Below are positions 53,873 through 62,649 of a stretch of DNA of 64,000 nucleotides, in pieces (position 1 is the stretch's first letter; every line of letters starts with the position of its first letter). This DNA comes from Serratia rhizosphaerae. GTDB lineage: Bacteria > Pseudomonadota > Gammaproteobacteria > Enterobacterales > Enterobacteriaceae. The notes below the pieces were generated by a model. That model had not been told where the DNA came from and made no database searches. It saw only the letters and a program-made list of their open reading frames with translations. The stretch covers positions 372,001 to 436,000 of the forward strand of contig NZ_CP041764.1 in assembly GCF_009817885.1 (NCBI RefSeq). Reading direction: 5' to 3'. Made by a program: the position numbers and the translations under genes.

Positions 53873-54958
53873 TTAACCGTGGCGACGCTCGAAGTCTGCC
53901 ATAAAATCGGTCAATGTCTGTACGCCGGCCAGCGGCATCGCATTGTAGATAGAGGCGCGCATGCCGCCTACCACGCGGTGCCCCTTCAGCGCCTGCAGGC
54001 CAAGGGCCTCGGCTTCGCTGAGGAACACGCTGTCCAGCGCGCCGTCGGCCAGCTGGAACGGCACGTTCATCCAGGAACGGTTGGACGGCGCCACCCGGCT
54101 GCGGTAGAAGTCGGAATTATCAATCGCGGCGTACAGCAGCTCGGCCTTGGCCTGGTTGCGTTTTTGCATTTCGATCAGGCCGCCCTGCTCTTTCAGCCAT
54201 TTAAACACCAGACCGGACAGATACCAGGCAAACGTCGGCGGAGTATTGAACATCGAGCCGTTCTCGGCCAGCACGGTGTAGTCCAGAATGGACGGCACTT
54301 CACGCCGCGCTTTGCCCAGCAGGTCTTCACGCACGATAACCAGCGTCAAACCCGCCGGGCCGATGTTTTTTTGCGCGCCGGCATAGATAACGCCGAAGCG
54401 GCTGACGTCCAGCGGGCGGGAAAGAATGGTGGAGGAATAGTCGCCGATCACCACTTTGTCACCGAAGTCCGGCGTTTCATCGATGGCGATGCCGTCGATG
54501 GTTTCATTCGGGCAGTAATGCACATAGGCCGCATCGTCGCTCAGTTGCCATTCGCTCATCGGCAAAATAGCGGACAGGCCGTCGACCTCGGTCTTCACAT
54601 CAATAGCATTCGGCGTGCAATATTTCCGTGCTTCTTTAATCGCGCTCTGCGCCCAGTAGCCGCCGTCGATATAGTCGGCGCTGGCGTTGTCGCCCAGCAG
54701 GTTCAGCGGCAGCGCGGCAAACTGTGCGCGGGCGCCGCCGTGGCAAAACAGTACCTTGTAGTTCGAGGGGATTTTCAGCAGATCGCGCAGATCCTGTTCG
54801 GATTGCTCGGCAACCGCAATAAACTCCTTACTGCGGTGACTGATTTCCATCACCGATGTTCCGAGGCCGTGCCAGTTACAGAGTTCCTGTTCCGCGCGAC
54901 GCAAAACTTCCACCGGCAGCATTGCCGGGCCAGAACTAAAATTATAAACCTGAGTCAT
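53873..54958 (-). CDS. serC: Phosphoserine aminotransferase
   Basis: SerC transaminates 3-phosphohydroxypyruvate to phosphoserine and also serves pyridoxine synthesis. The 361-residue PLP enzyme starts MTQVYNFSSGPAMLPVEVLR, has the cofactor-lysine segment VIYAGAQKNIGPAGL and the GGMRASIYNAMP C-terminal block. A GAGGGGA ribosome site precedes it. It heads the serC-aroA operon and has a good CRP-like site upstream. In E. coli its upstream neighbours are ycaP and ycaO; here ansB and gcd intervene. Confidence 0.97.
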   Translation of the reverse strand: MTQVYNFSSGPAMLPVEVLRRAEQELCNWHGLGTSVMEISHRSKEFIAVAEQSEQDLRDLLKIPSNYKVLFCHGGARAQFAALPLNLLGDNASADYIDGGYWAQSAIKEARKYCTPNAIDVKTEVDGLSAILPMSEWQLSDDAAYVHYCPNETIDGIAIDETPDFGDKVVIGDYSSTILSRPLDVSRFGVIYAGAQKNIGPAGLTLVIVREDLLGKARREVPSILDYTVLAENGSMFNTPPTFAWYLSGLVFKWLKEQGGLIEMQKRNQAKAELLYAAIDNSDFYRSRVAPSNRSWMNVPFQLADGALDSVFLSEAEALGLQALKGHRVVGGMRASIYNAMPLAGVQTLTDFMADFERRHG

Positions 54959-55265
54959 TTCCCCTCACCACATTCACTTATTTCGCCAAATTTGCCTGGC
55001 TGACTGAATACGCCCGACGCCGGATAAGTGTGACATCCAGCACATCGGTTTTATCACTCGCGCCCCCCGGCTGCAACGCTTATTCATCCACGAAAAGAAA
55101 ACGCCCAGCGCCCTTCTCAGCGATGTCACCCTGTGAACCACTTTTTTTATACCAAAAATCAATGATGGCGGCTAATTCAGCGGGTTATCACAGATTTTTG
55201 TGCTGCATTTTCGCGTAAGGCTGGCTCATTTATTATCCGTCCGCCACGCTCGCCGAAGCGGCGAA
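54959..55265 (-). other. Intergenic region upstream of serC
   Basis: No gene is supported. It holds a CRP-like site at 55029-55044 and a possible -10 (TATTCA on the minus strand at 55005-55010) for serC. The rest, up to the ansB terminator, shows nothing I can name. Confidence 0.4.
55029..55044. promoter_or_regulatory. CRP-like site upstream of serC
   Basis: TGTGACATCCAGCACA matches the CRP consensus TGTGA-N6-TCACA at 9 of 10 positions. The centre lies 78 bases upstream of the serC ATG and roughly 40 bases before a start set by the candidate -10. In E. coli serC-aroA is under CRP and Lrp control. Confidence 0.55.
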
Positions 55266-55288
55266 AAAAGGGCCGGCGCGGCCCTTTT
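55260..55288 (-). terminator. ansB terminator
   Basis: On the minus strand AAAAGGGCC pairs with GGCCCTTTT (perfect 9 bp, 5-base loop), continuing into T6. It lies 12 bases after the ansB stop. Confidence 0.9.
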
Positions 55289-55300
55289 ACATCACGGCTG

Positions 55301-56347
55301 TCAATATTGGTTAAACATCTGCTGAATCTGCGCCGCATCCCGGGTTTGCGTCAGCGCCAGTTGCAACAAAATACGCGCTTTCTGCGGGTTCAGGGTGCCG
55401 GCGGCGACAAACCCGTATTTGGCGTCGTCAATTTCCGCATCCTCCGTGGTGGCGCCTGTCGGCACGCGGGAGGAGCGAACGACGGCCACGCCCTGATGCG
55501 CCGCGGTCGCCAGCGTATCAAACAGCGTTTTATAAAGGTTGCCGTTGCCGACGCCGGCGCTGACGATGCCCTGATAGCCGTCATCAATCAGCGCCTTGGC
55601 CGGCGCATCCGACGCGTTGGCATAGCTGTAGACAATACCCACTTTCGGCAGGCTATCCAGTTTACTGACGTCAAACGGCGTAGCGCGGGTATGTTTGCGC
55701 TGCGGCGTACGTTGGTAGTCTATCTTACCGTTGTGAATGAACCCCAACGGGCCGTAGTTTGGCGACTGGAAGGTCTGTACCGCCGTGGTGCTGGTTTTGG
55801 TGACGTCGCGCGCATCCAGCACGCTGTCATTCATCGCCACCAGCACCCCGCGCCCGACCGACTGCTTGTCCGCCGCGGTCACCACCGCATTGTAAAGGTT
55901 GAACGGCCCGTCGGCGCTCATCGCCGTCGCCGGACGCATGGCGCCGACCATCACCACCGGTTTGTCGCACTTCACCGTCAGATCGAGAAAATAGGCGGTT
56001 TCTTCCAGCGTGTCGGTGCCGTGGGTAATCACAAAACCATCGGTTTTAGCGCAGTCGGCATTGATTTTCTTCGCCAGCTTCAGCCAGACCTCATCGTTCA
56101 TATCCTGCGAACCGATATTAACGATCTGTTCCCCCTGAACGTTTGCCACCTCTTTCAGCTGCGGCACGGCATTGACCAGCGCCTCTACGCCCAGTTGGCC
56201 CGCCTGATAATTGGATTTGGTTGCCGATTCGCCGCCGCCGGCGATGGTGCCGCCGGTCGCCAGAATAGTGACCGTCGGCAGCGCCAGCGCCGAACCGCTG
56301 ACTCCAGCCAGCAGAAGCGCCAAAAGACTACGTTTGAACGTTTTCAT
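55301..56347 (-). CDS. ansB: Periplasmic L-asparaginase II
   Basis: AnsB hydrolyses asparagine to aspartate and ammonia in the periplasm. The 348-residue precursor has a 22-residue signal peptide (MKTFKRSLLALLLAGVSGSA-LA) and both catalytic threonine motifs, TILATGGTIAGGG and GFVITHGTDTLEETA. It ends MFNQY, like other type II enzymes. A GGGGGA ribosome site precedes the ATG. It lies downstream of gcd on the same strand, but a strong terminator separates them. Its place between serC and ycaO differs from E. coli, where ansB is elsewhere. FNR/CRP sites known for E. coli ansB were not clearly found. Confidence 0.95.
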   Translation of the reverse strand: MKTFKRSLLALLLAGVSGSALALPTVTILATGGTIAGGGESATKSNYQAGQLGVEALVNAVPQLKEVANVQGEQIVNIGSQDMNDEVWLKLAKKINADCAKTDGFVITHGTDTLEETAYFLDLTVKCDKPVVMVGAMRPATAMSADGPFNLYNAVVTAADKQSVGRGVLVAMNDSVLDARDVTKTSTTAVQTFQSPNYGPLGFIHNGKIDYQRTPQRKHTRATPFDVSKLDSLPKVGIVYSYANASDAPAKALIDDGYQGIVSAGVGNGNLYKTLFDTLATAAHQGVAVVRSSRVPTGATTEDAEIDDAKYGFVAAGTLNPQKARILLQLALTQTRDAAQIQQMFNQY

Positions 56348-56538
56348 TACATCCCCCGAATTAATTAACCCGCTGAATTATCGCCTTTATCATAATAAAA
56401 ACCGTGATAGATACGGCGCTTTATAAGACATGATCCTGATCCAGCGGCAAGTTTAGTTGACCAGAATGACATGATGGATGGACGGGCGTACGGCGTGGGG
56501 AAAGACAGGAAGGAGATGCGGCTTGACGGCCAGATAAA

Positions 56539-56575
56539 CGAAAAAAACCGCCAAACGCAGACGCGTTCGGCGGTT
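56539..56575 (-). terminator. gcd terminator
   Basis: On the minus strand a 13-bp stem AACCGCCGAACGC/GCGTTTGGCGGTT (one G.U) with a 4-base loop ends in T7. It lies 13 bases past the gcd stop. Confidence 0.9.
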
Positions 56576-56587
56576 GCTGACAGGCGA

Positions 56588-59005
56588 TTAATGCTGCGGC
56601 AAGGCGTAGGCAATGATGTAATCGCCCACGTCCGGCGAGTGGCTGCTGCCCCCGGCGGAAATCACCACATACTGCTTACCGGTTTTCGGTGACTGGTAAA
56701 TCAGCGGCGCGGCGACGGCGCCGACCGGCAGACGCGCTTTCCACAGTTCCTTACCGGTTGCCGAATCCAGTGCGCGCAGATAGTAATCCTGCGTGCCGGC
56801 AAAGAACACCAGGCCGGAAGCGGTGGCGGTCGGGCCGCCCAGGGTTGGCATCCCCAGCGGGATCGGCATATGGGTTTTCATGCCCAGCGGCCCGGTATCC
56901 TGCACCGAGCCCATCGGTACCTGCCATACCAGCTTTTTGCTGTGCAAATCGATGGCGGTCATGGTGCCGAACGGCGGCGTATTACACGGCACGCCCAGCG
57001 CCGACTGCAGGATATCGATACGTACGCCGCCGTAAGGCCCGGCGATCTGCGGACGCACCGTCCCCATAAAACCGGGGACTTCGTCGGTGGAGATTTTATA
57101 TTTCGCAACGTCCTCTTTTCTGACCAGCGACATACGCAATGGCATACGCATATCGTTGACAAACATCAGCCCGCTACGCTCATCAATTGAGATACCTCCC
57201 CAGTTCATTCCGCCGAGCAGGCTTGGCCACTCGATATACGGCTTCTCCGACGGCGGCGTGTACATGCCATGATAGGCCGACTCTTTAAAGCTGACGCGGC
57301 ACAACAACTGGTCAAAGGACGAGACGCCCCACATCGATTTTTCCGTCAGCGGCTCGACGCCGATTTGCGGCATGCCGACCGAGAAAGGCTGCGTGGCAGA
57401 CAGTCGTTCTCCTTCCGCCACACCTTCCTGCGACACGGCCCGCTCTTCCACCTGCGTAACCGGTTTGCCGGTACGGCGATCCAGCACAAAGATCTGGCCG
57501 GTTTTGGTGGTCTGAATCAGCGCGGGAATGGTTTCCCCCTGCTCATTCTTCACATCAAACAGCACCGGCTGCGACGGTAAATCGTAGTCCCAGACATCAT
57601 GATGAACGGTCTGGTAAACCCATTTGGTCTGACCGGTGCTGGCATCGACCGCCACGATGGCCGAACCGTATTTCTCTTTCGCTTCGTTACGATCGCCGCC
57701 CCAGTAATCCGGCGGGCCGTTGCCGGTCGGCAGATAGACCAGGTTCAGCGCTTTATCGAAACTTGGGATCGTCCAGACGTTCGGCGTTTCCAGCGTATAG
57801 GCGCGCCCTTTCACCGGATCGGTGACATTTTCCGGCTGGCCGACGTCCCAGGCCCAGGCCACGTCGCCGGTACGCACGTCAAACGCGCGCACCACGCCGG
57901 AAGGCTCGCCGTGCACAATATCACGCACCCAGCCGCCGATAATGGCGATATGCCCCATCACCACCGGCGCCGCCGTCGGGTGATAGCGTTTGCTGTTTTC
58001 GGTATCGCCCATGCCTTGCTTCAGGTCGACGCTGCCGTTATCGCCAAATCCCGGGCACAGTTCGCCGGTACGGGCATTCAGCGCCATAAAACGTGCGTCA
58101 ACGGTGGAAACCAGGATACGCTGCGGACACTGCTGCAACGCTGGCGTGCTCTTTTCGCTCGCGCTCAGGCTGTCGTCTTTATTAGCGTCGTAATAGCCGA
58201 CGCCGCGGCAGGTGACATGCTCCGCCGTTTTTGCCTGCGGGTCGAATTTCCACAGCGCTTTACCGCTGTCCGCGTCCAGCGCGGTGATCAGGTTTTCCGG
58301 CGTACAGGAATAAAGCACATTGCCCACCTGCAGCGGTGTATTTTCATCCACGCCGATGCCGCTGCCGGTGGTACGACGACCGGTGTGGTAAACCCAGGCA
58401 ACGTCGAGATCTTTAACGTTTTCCGGCGTGATTTGCGTATACGGCGCAAAACGCGTGCCGGACGCGCTACGCCCGAAGAATTCCCAATCATCCTCACCCG
58501 TTGCCGGCTTGGCCTGCGCGTCAGGCTTGCTCAGCGTCACGTCGTTGCGGATAACATTATGCGGATAAAACGCCGCCACCAACGTCGCCAGCAGCACCAC
58601 AAAAATGCCCAGGCCACCCCAGTTCGCCAGACGGCGTCGGCCGTTGCCGGTTTGCGGCAGCGTCGGGATGAGCCACAGGCTCAGCATCAATAACAGCGCC
58701 GGTACCACCAGCCGCGGCACCAGGCCCCAATAGCTGAACTGTACTTCATACAGCGCCCAACAGAGCGTCAGGAAGAAGGTGATGAGGGAGAGCCAGAAGG
58801 TATGTTTACTGCGGACGAGAAAACAAACGGCGATAATCAGATAGGCCAGGCCGCCAAGCAGGTAATACGCACTACCGCCTAACGAAACCAGTTTTCCTCC
58901 CCAGATAACAAAAAACAGACCGATACAAAAACTGAGTATGACAAAAAGCAGGCGATAAGCGGTAAAGAACCAGCGCTTACCGGTGCTCTGCTGTGGAGCG
59001 TGCAT
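56588..59005 (-). CDS. gcd: Membrane-bound PQQ-dependent glucose dehydrogenase
   Basis: Gcd oxidises periplasmic glucose to gluconolactone with PQQ and passes electrons to ubiquinone; the resulting gluconic acid acidifies the medium. The 805-residue protein (E. coli 796) has five N-terminal transmembrane helices (about 1-150) and a beta-propeller quinoprotein domain with WEFFGRSASGTRFAPYTQI and the C-terminal tryptophan-docking repeats (TASGLVFFAGTQDYYLRALD, GKELWKARLP). An AAAAGGAAAG ribosome site precedes the ATG. No PQQ synthesis genes are in the window. Its upstream region carries several palindromes. Confidence 0.95.
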   Translation of the reverse strand: MHAPQQSTGKRWFFTAYRLLFVILSFCIGLFFVIWGGKLVSLGGSAYYLLGGLAYLIIAVCFLVRSKHTFWLSLITFFLTLCWALYEVQFSYWGLVPRLVVPALLLMLSLWLIPTLPQTGNGRRRLANWGGLGIFVVLLATLVAAFYPHNVIRNDVTLSKPDAQAKPATGEDDWEFFGRSASGTRFAPYTQITPENVKDLDVAWVYHTGRRTTGSGIGVDENTPLQVGNVLYSCTPENLITALDADSGKALWKFDPQAKTAEHVTCRGVGYYDANKDDSLSASEKSTPALQQCPQRILVSTVDARFMALNARTGELCPGFGDNGSVDLKQGMGDTENSKRYHPTAAPVVMGHIAIIGGWVRDIVHGEPSGVVRAFDVRTGDVAWAWDVGQPENVTDPVKGRAYTLETPNVWTIPSFDKALNLVYLPTGNGPPDYWGGDRNEAKEKYGSAIVAVDASTGQTKWVYQTVHHDVWDYDLPSQPVLFDVKNEQGETIPALIQTTKTGQIFVLDRRTGKPVTQVEERAVSQEGVAEGERLSATQPFSVGMPQIGVEPLTEKSMWGVSSFDQLLCRVSFKESAYHGMYTPPSEKPYIEWPSLLGGMNWGGISIDERSGLMFVNDMRMPLRMSLVRKEDVAKYKISTDEVPGFMGTVRPQIAGPYGGVRIDILQSALGVPCNTPPFGTMTAIDLHSKKLVWQVPMGSVQDTGPLGMKTHMPIPLGMPTLGGPTATASGLVFFAGTQDYYLRALDSATGKELWKARLPVGAVAAPLIYQSPKTGKQYVVISAGGSSHSPDVGDYIIAYALPQH

Positions 59006-59073
59006 TTTTCTTTCCTTTTACCAACATCGAATAACCGTCAATTTCGCTCACAATGTTATGAGAAAATTAACAT

Positions 59074-59091
59074 TCACGGCGCACACCGTGA
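59074..59091. promoter_or_regulatory. Dyad TCACGG-N6-CCGTGA upstream of gcd
   Basis: A perfect 6+6 inverted repeat with a 6-base centre lies 69 bases upstream of the gcd start. It has a CRP-like spacing but the wrong half-site order, so the binding protein is unknown. Confidence 0.35.
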
Positions 59092-59094
59092 GAT

Positions 59095-59153
59095 ATTTGT
59101 AATACAATTATACATAGTTGTTATTTTTGTGTACATTTATTTGTATTACAAAT
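59095..59153. promoter_or_regulatory. Paired palindromic operators upstream of gcd
   Basis: Two palindromes built on TTGTA-N-TACAA occur 45 bases apart: ATTTGTAATACAA at 59095-59107 and the perfect 15-mer ATTTGTATTACAAAT at 59139-59153. The two are also exact inverted copies over 13 bases. A weaker TTGTGTACAT lies between them. They look like paired sites for a dimeric repressor controlling gcd; the regulator is not identified. Confidence 0.5.
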
Positions 59154-59554
59154 AAAACACAACAAACCAGACAGTTAGCGTATCCCCCTATCATTTAGCA
59201 CTCTCAACCACGTTGCGCGCACGATGACACGCCAGGAAAAACCGCTCCGCCAGGCAAGTCCACACTTCCCCTGCGGCGCTGACGAAAAAAATGCCCGGCC
59301 AGTGGTTATAAATTCAATAACATAGAAATATTGCCGCGACTGAGCCTACCCTTTGCTGCCCGACGTATGAGAAGATAACGCCTTATGAGCCAAGGCGCCG
59401 GCGTGTGCGCCGCCTTGCCTCCACCTCGCACGCTGCTGCACGGATGCGAGTCTCGGAAAACACTGACACCTGGCACCTCTCTGCTTGTTCATTACCGGCA
59501 AAACAGAGAAATGGTTAAGATCACCTGCTATCTCCAAACATTTAAGTGAAGACA

Positions 59555-61318
59555 ATGACGCAAACTTTTATCCCCGGTAAAGACGCCGCGCTGGAAGATT
59601 CCATCAGCCGTTTCCAACAGAAACTGAGCGATCTGGGTTTCAATATTGAAGAAGCCTCCTGGCTCAACCCGGTGCCGCACGTCTGGTCAGTGCACATCCG
59701 CGACCGCGACTGCCCGCTGTGCTTCACCAACGGCAAAGGCGCCAGCAAAAAAGCGGCGCTGGCTTCGGCGCTGGGCGAATACTTCGAACGTCTGTCGACC
59801 AACTATTTCTTTGCCGACTTCTACCTGGGCAAACAGATCGCCAACGGCGATTTCGTCCACTATCCGAACGAAAAATGGTTCCCGATCCCGGCGGACGACT
59901 CGCTGCCGGCGGGTATCCTCGATCCGCGCCTGCACGCCTTCTACGATCCGGAACAGGAACTGAGCGCCAGCGATCTGATCGATCTGCAGTCCGGCAACGG
60001 TGAACGCGGCATCTGCGCCCTGCCGTTTACCCGTCAGTCCGATCAGGAAACGGTTTATATTCCGATGAACATTATCGGCAACCTGTACGTGTCCAACGGC
60101 ATGTCCGCCGGCAACACCGCAAACGAAGCGCGCGTACAGGGGCTGTCTGAAGTGTTTGAGCGCTATGTGAAGAACCGCATCATCGCCGAATCCATCAGCC
60201 TGCCGGAAATTCCGGCCGAGGTGCTGAACCGCTACCCTGGCGTGGTTGAGGCCATCGCCAAGCTGGAAGAGGAAGGCTTCCCGATCCTTTCCTATGATGC
60301 TTCGCTGGGCGGCAAGTACCCGGTAATCTGCGTAGTGCTGTTCAACCCGGCCAACGGCACCTGTTTCGCCTCCTTCGGCGCCCACCCGGACTTCGGCGTC
60401 GCGCTGGAGCGTACGGTGACCGAACTGCTGCAGGGCCGCAGCCTGAAAGATCTGGACGTGTTCACCGCGCCAACCTTTGATGATGAAGAAGTGGCGGAAC
60501 ATGCCAACCTGGAAACCCACTTTATCGATTCCAGCGGCCTGATCTCCTGGGATATGTTCAAACAGGACGCCGACTACCCGTTCGCCGACTGGAGCTTCAG
60601 CGGCAGCACGCAGGAAGAGTTCGCCACGCTGATGGCCATCTTCCAGCAGGAAGACGCCGAAGTGTACATCGCCGATTACGAGCACCTTGGCGTTTACGCC
60701 TGCCGCATCATCGTGCCGGGCATGTCCGATATCTACCCGGCGGAAGATCTGCTGCTGGCCAACAACAGCATGGGCGCTCATCTGCGCGACACCCTGCTGG
60801 CGCTGCCTGACAGCGACTGGCAGCCGGAAGAATATCTGGCGCTGCTGCAGCAGTTGGATGACGAAGGGCTGGACGATTTCACCCGCGTACGCGAACTGCT
60901 GGGCATTGCCTCCGGCAAAGACAACGCCTGGCACAGCCTGCGCGTCGGCGAACTGAAATCCATGCTGGCGCTGGCCGGCGGCGATATGGAGCAAGCGCTG
61001 ATCTGGGCGGAATGGACGCAGGAGTTCAACGCCTCGGTATTTACGCCGCAGCGCAGCAACTATTATCGCTGCCTGCAAACGCTGCTGCTGCTCGCGCAGG
61101 AGCCGGAGCGCGACCCGGCTCAGTACCACAGCGCGTTCGTCAAAATGTACGGCCAGGACGCCGTGGAAGCCGCCTCCGCCGCCATGAGCGGTGAAGAGCG
61201 CTTCAACGGGCTGTTCGCCATCGACAGCGATCTGCAGGCGCTGCCGGCGCATCAGGCGCTGCTGGCGGCCTATGAGAAGCTGCAGCAGGCCAAGCGTCGC
61301 CACTGGGCAAACGCCTAA
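59555..61318 (+). CDS. ycaO: YcaO protein (ATP-dependent cyclodehydratase family; RimO-associated)
   Basis: E. coli YcaO is the founder of the YcaO ATP-binding family and is linked to beta-methylthiolation of ribosomal protein S12 by RimO; its own reaction is unsettled. The 587-residue protein has the N-terminal YcaO domain with conserved KKAALASALGEYFERLS, GMSAGNTANEARVQGLSEVFERY and GVALERTVTELLQGR, which carry the ATP-binding glutamates and arginine, plus a C-terminal TPR-like helical extension (about 440-587). The start at 59555 gives MTQTFIPGKDAALEDSISRF, as in E. coli; a GTG three codons upstream is possible. No precursor peptide or azoline partner lies nearby, so a peptide-natural-product role is unlikely. 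Confidence 0.95.
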   Translation: MTQTFIPGKDAALEDSISRFQQKLSDLGFNIEEASWLNPVPHVWSVHIRDRDCPLCFTNGKGASKKAALASALGEYFERLSTNYFFADFYLGKQIANGDFVHYPNEKWFPIPADDSLPAGILDPRLHAFYDPEQELSASDLIDLQSGNGERGICALPFTRQSDQETVYIPMNIIGNLYVSNGMSAGNTANEARVQGLSEVFERYVKNRIIAESISLPEIPAEVLNRYPGVVEAIAKLEEEGFPILSYDASLGGKYPVICVVLFNPANGTCFASFGAHPDFGVALERTVTELLQGRSLKDLDVFTAPTFDDEEVAEHANLETHFIDSSGLISWDMFKQDADYPFADWSFSGSTQEEFATLMAIFQQEDAEVYIADYEHLGVYACRIIVPGMSDIYPAEDLLLANNSMGAHLRDTLLALPDSDWQPEEYLALLQQLDDEGLDDFTRVRELLGIASGKDNAWHSLRVGELKSMLALAGGDMEQALIWAEWTQEFNASVFTPQRSNYYRCLQTLLLLAQEPERDPAQYHSAFVKMYGQDAVEAASAAMSGEERFNGLFAIDSDLQALPAHQALLAAYEKLQQAKRRHWANA

Positions 61319-61324
61319 CGCCTA

Positions 61325-61360
61325 AGCCGGGTGGCATCATCGCTGCCGCCCGGCTATTTT
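61325..61360 (+). terminator. ycaO terminator
   Basis: A 12-bp stem AGCCGGGTGGCA/TGCCGCCCGGCT (one T.G) with a 7-base loop is followed by ATTTT. It lies 6 bases after the ycaO stop. Confidence 0.85.
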
Positions 61361-61463
61361 CCCCTCTCGCCCTCGATTTTTAACCTGAACAACGCCATGC
61401 ATTTTTCTGCGTAAACCGCCATAAAACATCACGACGATGGATTTGTTGCGTGAAGGTGAAATA

Positions 61464-61473
61464 ATAATTAACA
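61464..61473. promoter_or_regulatory. ArcA-type box upstream of focA
   Basis: On the minus strand TGTTAATTAT fits the ArcA consensus WGTTAATTAW exactly. ArcA activates pfl in E. coli. The site is about 235 bases upstream of the candidate start. Confidence 0.5.
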
Positions 61474-61659
61474 CCCATTTCTTAAATATGCATTTAGTCC
61501 CTATTTAATGAAATTATTTAACCGGCAGATAACCAGCCAAAGACGCCGATTAAAAAATAACTGCAAAACTTAAAAAATATTTTTTATAAAAAATTCAATA
61601 AATTAACCACAAAAACCACGTAAATAATACGCCTTTATGCCGTTTTACTTCGGCGCCTC

Positions 61660-61701
61660 ATGATCCAAATCAACTTTTACCCCATACCGCTTTGCTAGTA
61701 T
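61660..61701 (+). promoter_or_regulatory. FNR site and promoter of focA
   Basis: ATGATCCAAATCAA (61660-61673) matches the FNR consensus TTGAT-N4-ATCAA at 9 of 10 positions. TAGTAT at 61696-61701 is a good -10. A start seven bases later (about 61708) puts the FNR site centre at -41.5, the classic class II activator position. Confidence 0.65.
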
Positions 61702-61740
61702 CTCATGGTGTTGTTATAACCCTTTTGAGCGAGAACTGGC

Positions 61741-62598
61741 GTGAAAGCTGACAACCCTTTTGATTTGCTGTTACCTGCCGCGATGGCGAAAGTCGCCGAA
61801 GATGCCGGCATCTATAAAGCGACCAAACATCCGCTAAAAACGTTTTATTTAGCGATCACCGCCGGCGTTTTCATCTCTATCGCATTCGTGTTCTACATCA
61901 CCGCCACCACCGGCACCGCCGACATCCCGTTCGGCCTGGCCAAATTGGTCGGCGGCATCTGTTTCTCACTGGGGTTGATGCTGGTTGTCGTCTGCGGCGC
62001 GGATCTGTTCACGTCCACCGTGCTCATCGTTATCGCCAAGGCCAGCGGCCGCATCACCTGGCGTCAATTGGCGGTCAATTGGCTTAACGTCTATATTGGT
62101 AACCTGATCGGCGCACTGTTCTTCGTCGCCCTGATCTGGTTCTCCGGCGAATATATGACGGCCAACGGCCTGTGGGGGCTGAACGTGTTGCAAACCGCCG
62201 ACCACAAGCTGCACCACACATTTATCGAGGCCGTCTGCCTCGGCATTCTGGCTAACCTGATGGTCTGCCTGGCGGTATGGATGAGCTACTCCGGCCGCAG
62301 CCTGATGGATAAAATGTTCGCCATGGTTCTGCCGGTCGCCATGTTCGTCGCCAGCGGTTTTGAACACAGCATCGCCAATATGTTTATGATCCCTATGGGT
62401 ATTGTGGTTAAACACTTCGCCACGCCGGAATTCTGGCAAGCCATAGGGACCGCACCCGAGCATTTTGCTCATCTGACCGTAAGCAACTTTATCTTCGACA
62501 ACCTGATTCCCGTCACCCTCGGCAACATCATCGGCGGCGGTCTGCTGGTTGGTTTGACTTACTGGGTAATTTATCTGCGTGGCGACAAGCAGCCTTAA
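61741..62598 (+). CDS. focA: Formate channel FocA
   Basis: FocA is the pentameric inner-membrane formate channel of the formate-nitrite transporter family. The 285 residues start with GTG, giving MKADNPFDLLLPAAMAKVAE as in E. coli (also GTG there). Six hydrophobic helices and the family signatures KLVGGICFSLGL, GADLFTSTV and the gating histidine segment FEHSIANMF are present. It is followed by pflB after 51 bases; PflB interacts with the FocA N-terminus. Confidence 0.96.
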   Translation: MKADNPFDLLLPAAMAKVAEDAGIYKATKHPLKTFYLAITAGVFISIAFVFYITATTGTADIPFGLAKLVGGICFSLGLMLVVVCGADLFTSTVLIVIAKASGRITWRQLAVNWLNVYIGNLIGALFFVALIWFSGEYMTANGLWGLNVLQTADHKLHHTFIEAVCLGILANLMVCLAVWMSYSGRSLMDKMFAMVLPVAMFVASGFEHSIANMFMIPMGIVVKHFATPEFWQAIGTAPEHFAHLTVSNFIFDNLIPVTLGNIIGGGLLVGLTYWVIYLRGDKQP

Positions 62599-62649
62599 GC
62601 CGCATCGCCACGTCGGATCCGAACTCCACAATTAGAAGGTAGGTGTAAC

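Larger units (their letters stand above)
59006..59554. other. 549-base AT-rich region between divergent gcd and ycaO
   Basis: No gene is supported. The gcd side holds the dyads at 59074-59091 and 59095-59153 (separate entries). The ycaO side (59200-59540) has a GC hairpin near 59391-59417 but no clear promoter. Confidence 0.4.
61361..61740 (+). other. focA-pflB upstream control region
   Basis: This 380-base AT-rich stretch has no gene. It contains an ArcA-type box, an FNR-type site and a matching -10 (separate entries), in keeping with the complex anaerobic control of pfl. Other AT-rich stretches (61480-61630) may carry further ArcA or IHF sites, which I could not resolve. Confidence 0.5.

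Noticed and set aside
53825..55003. A 392-codon plus-strand frame across serC
   Set aside because: It is antisense to serC and has no ribosome site or domain.
54974..55162. A 62-codon minus-strand frame upstream of serC
   Set aside because: It has no ribosome site, and it spans the probable serC promoter and CRP site.
59687..61303. A 538-codon open frame antisense to ycaO
   Set aside because: ycaO is certain on the plus strand; this frame has shadow-type composition and no recognisable domain.
59555..61318. ycaO as part of a peptide natural-product cluster
   Set aside because: No precursor peptide, dehydrogenase, protease or exporter is nearby; the sequence is the conserved enterobacterial YcaO.
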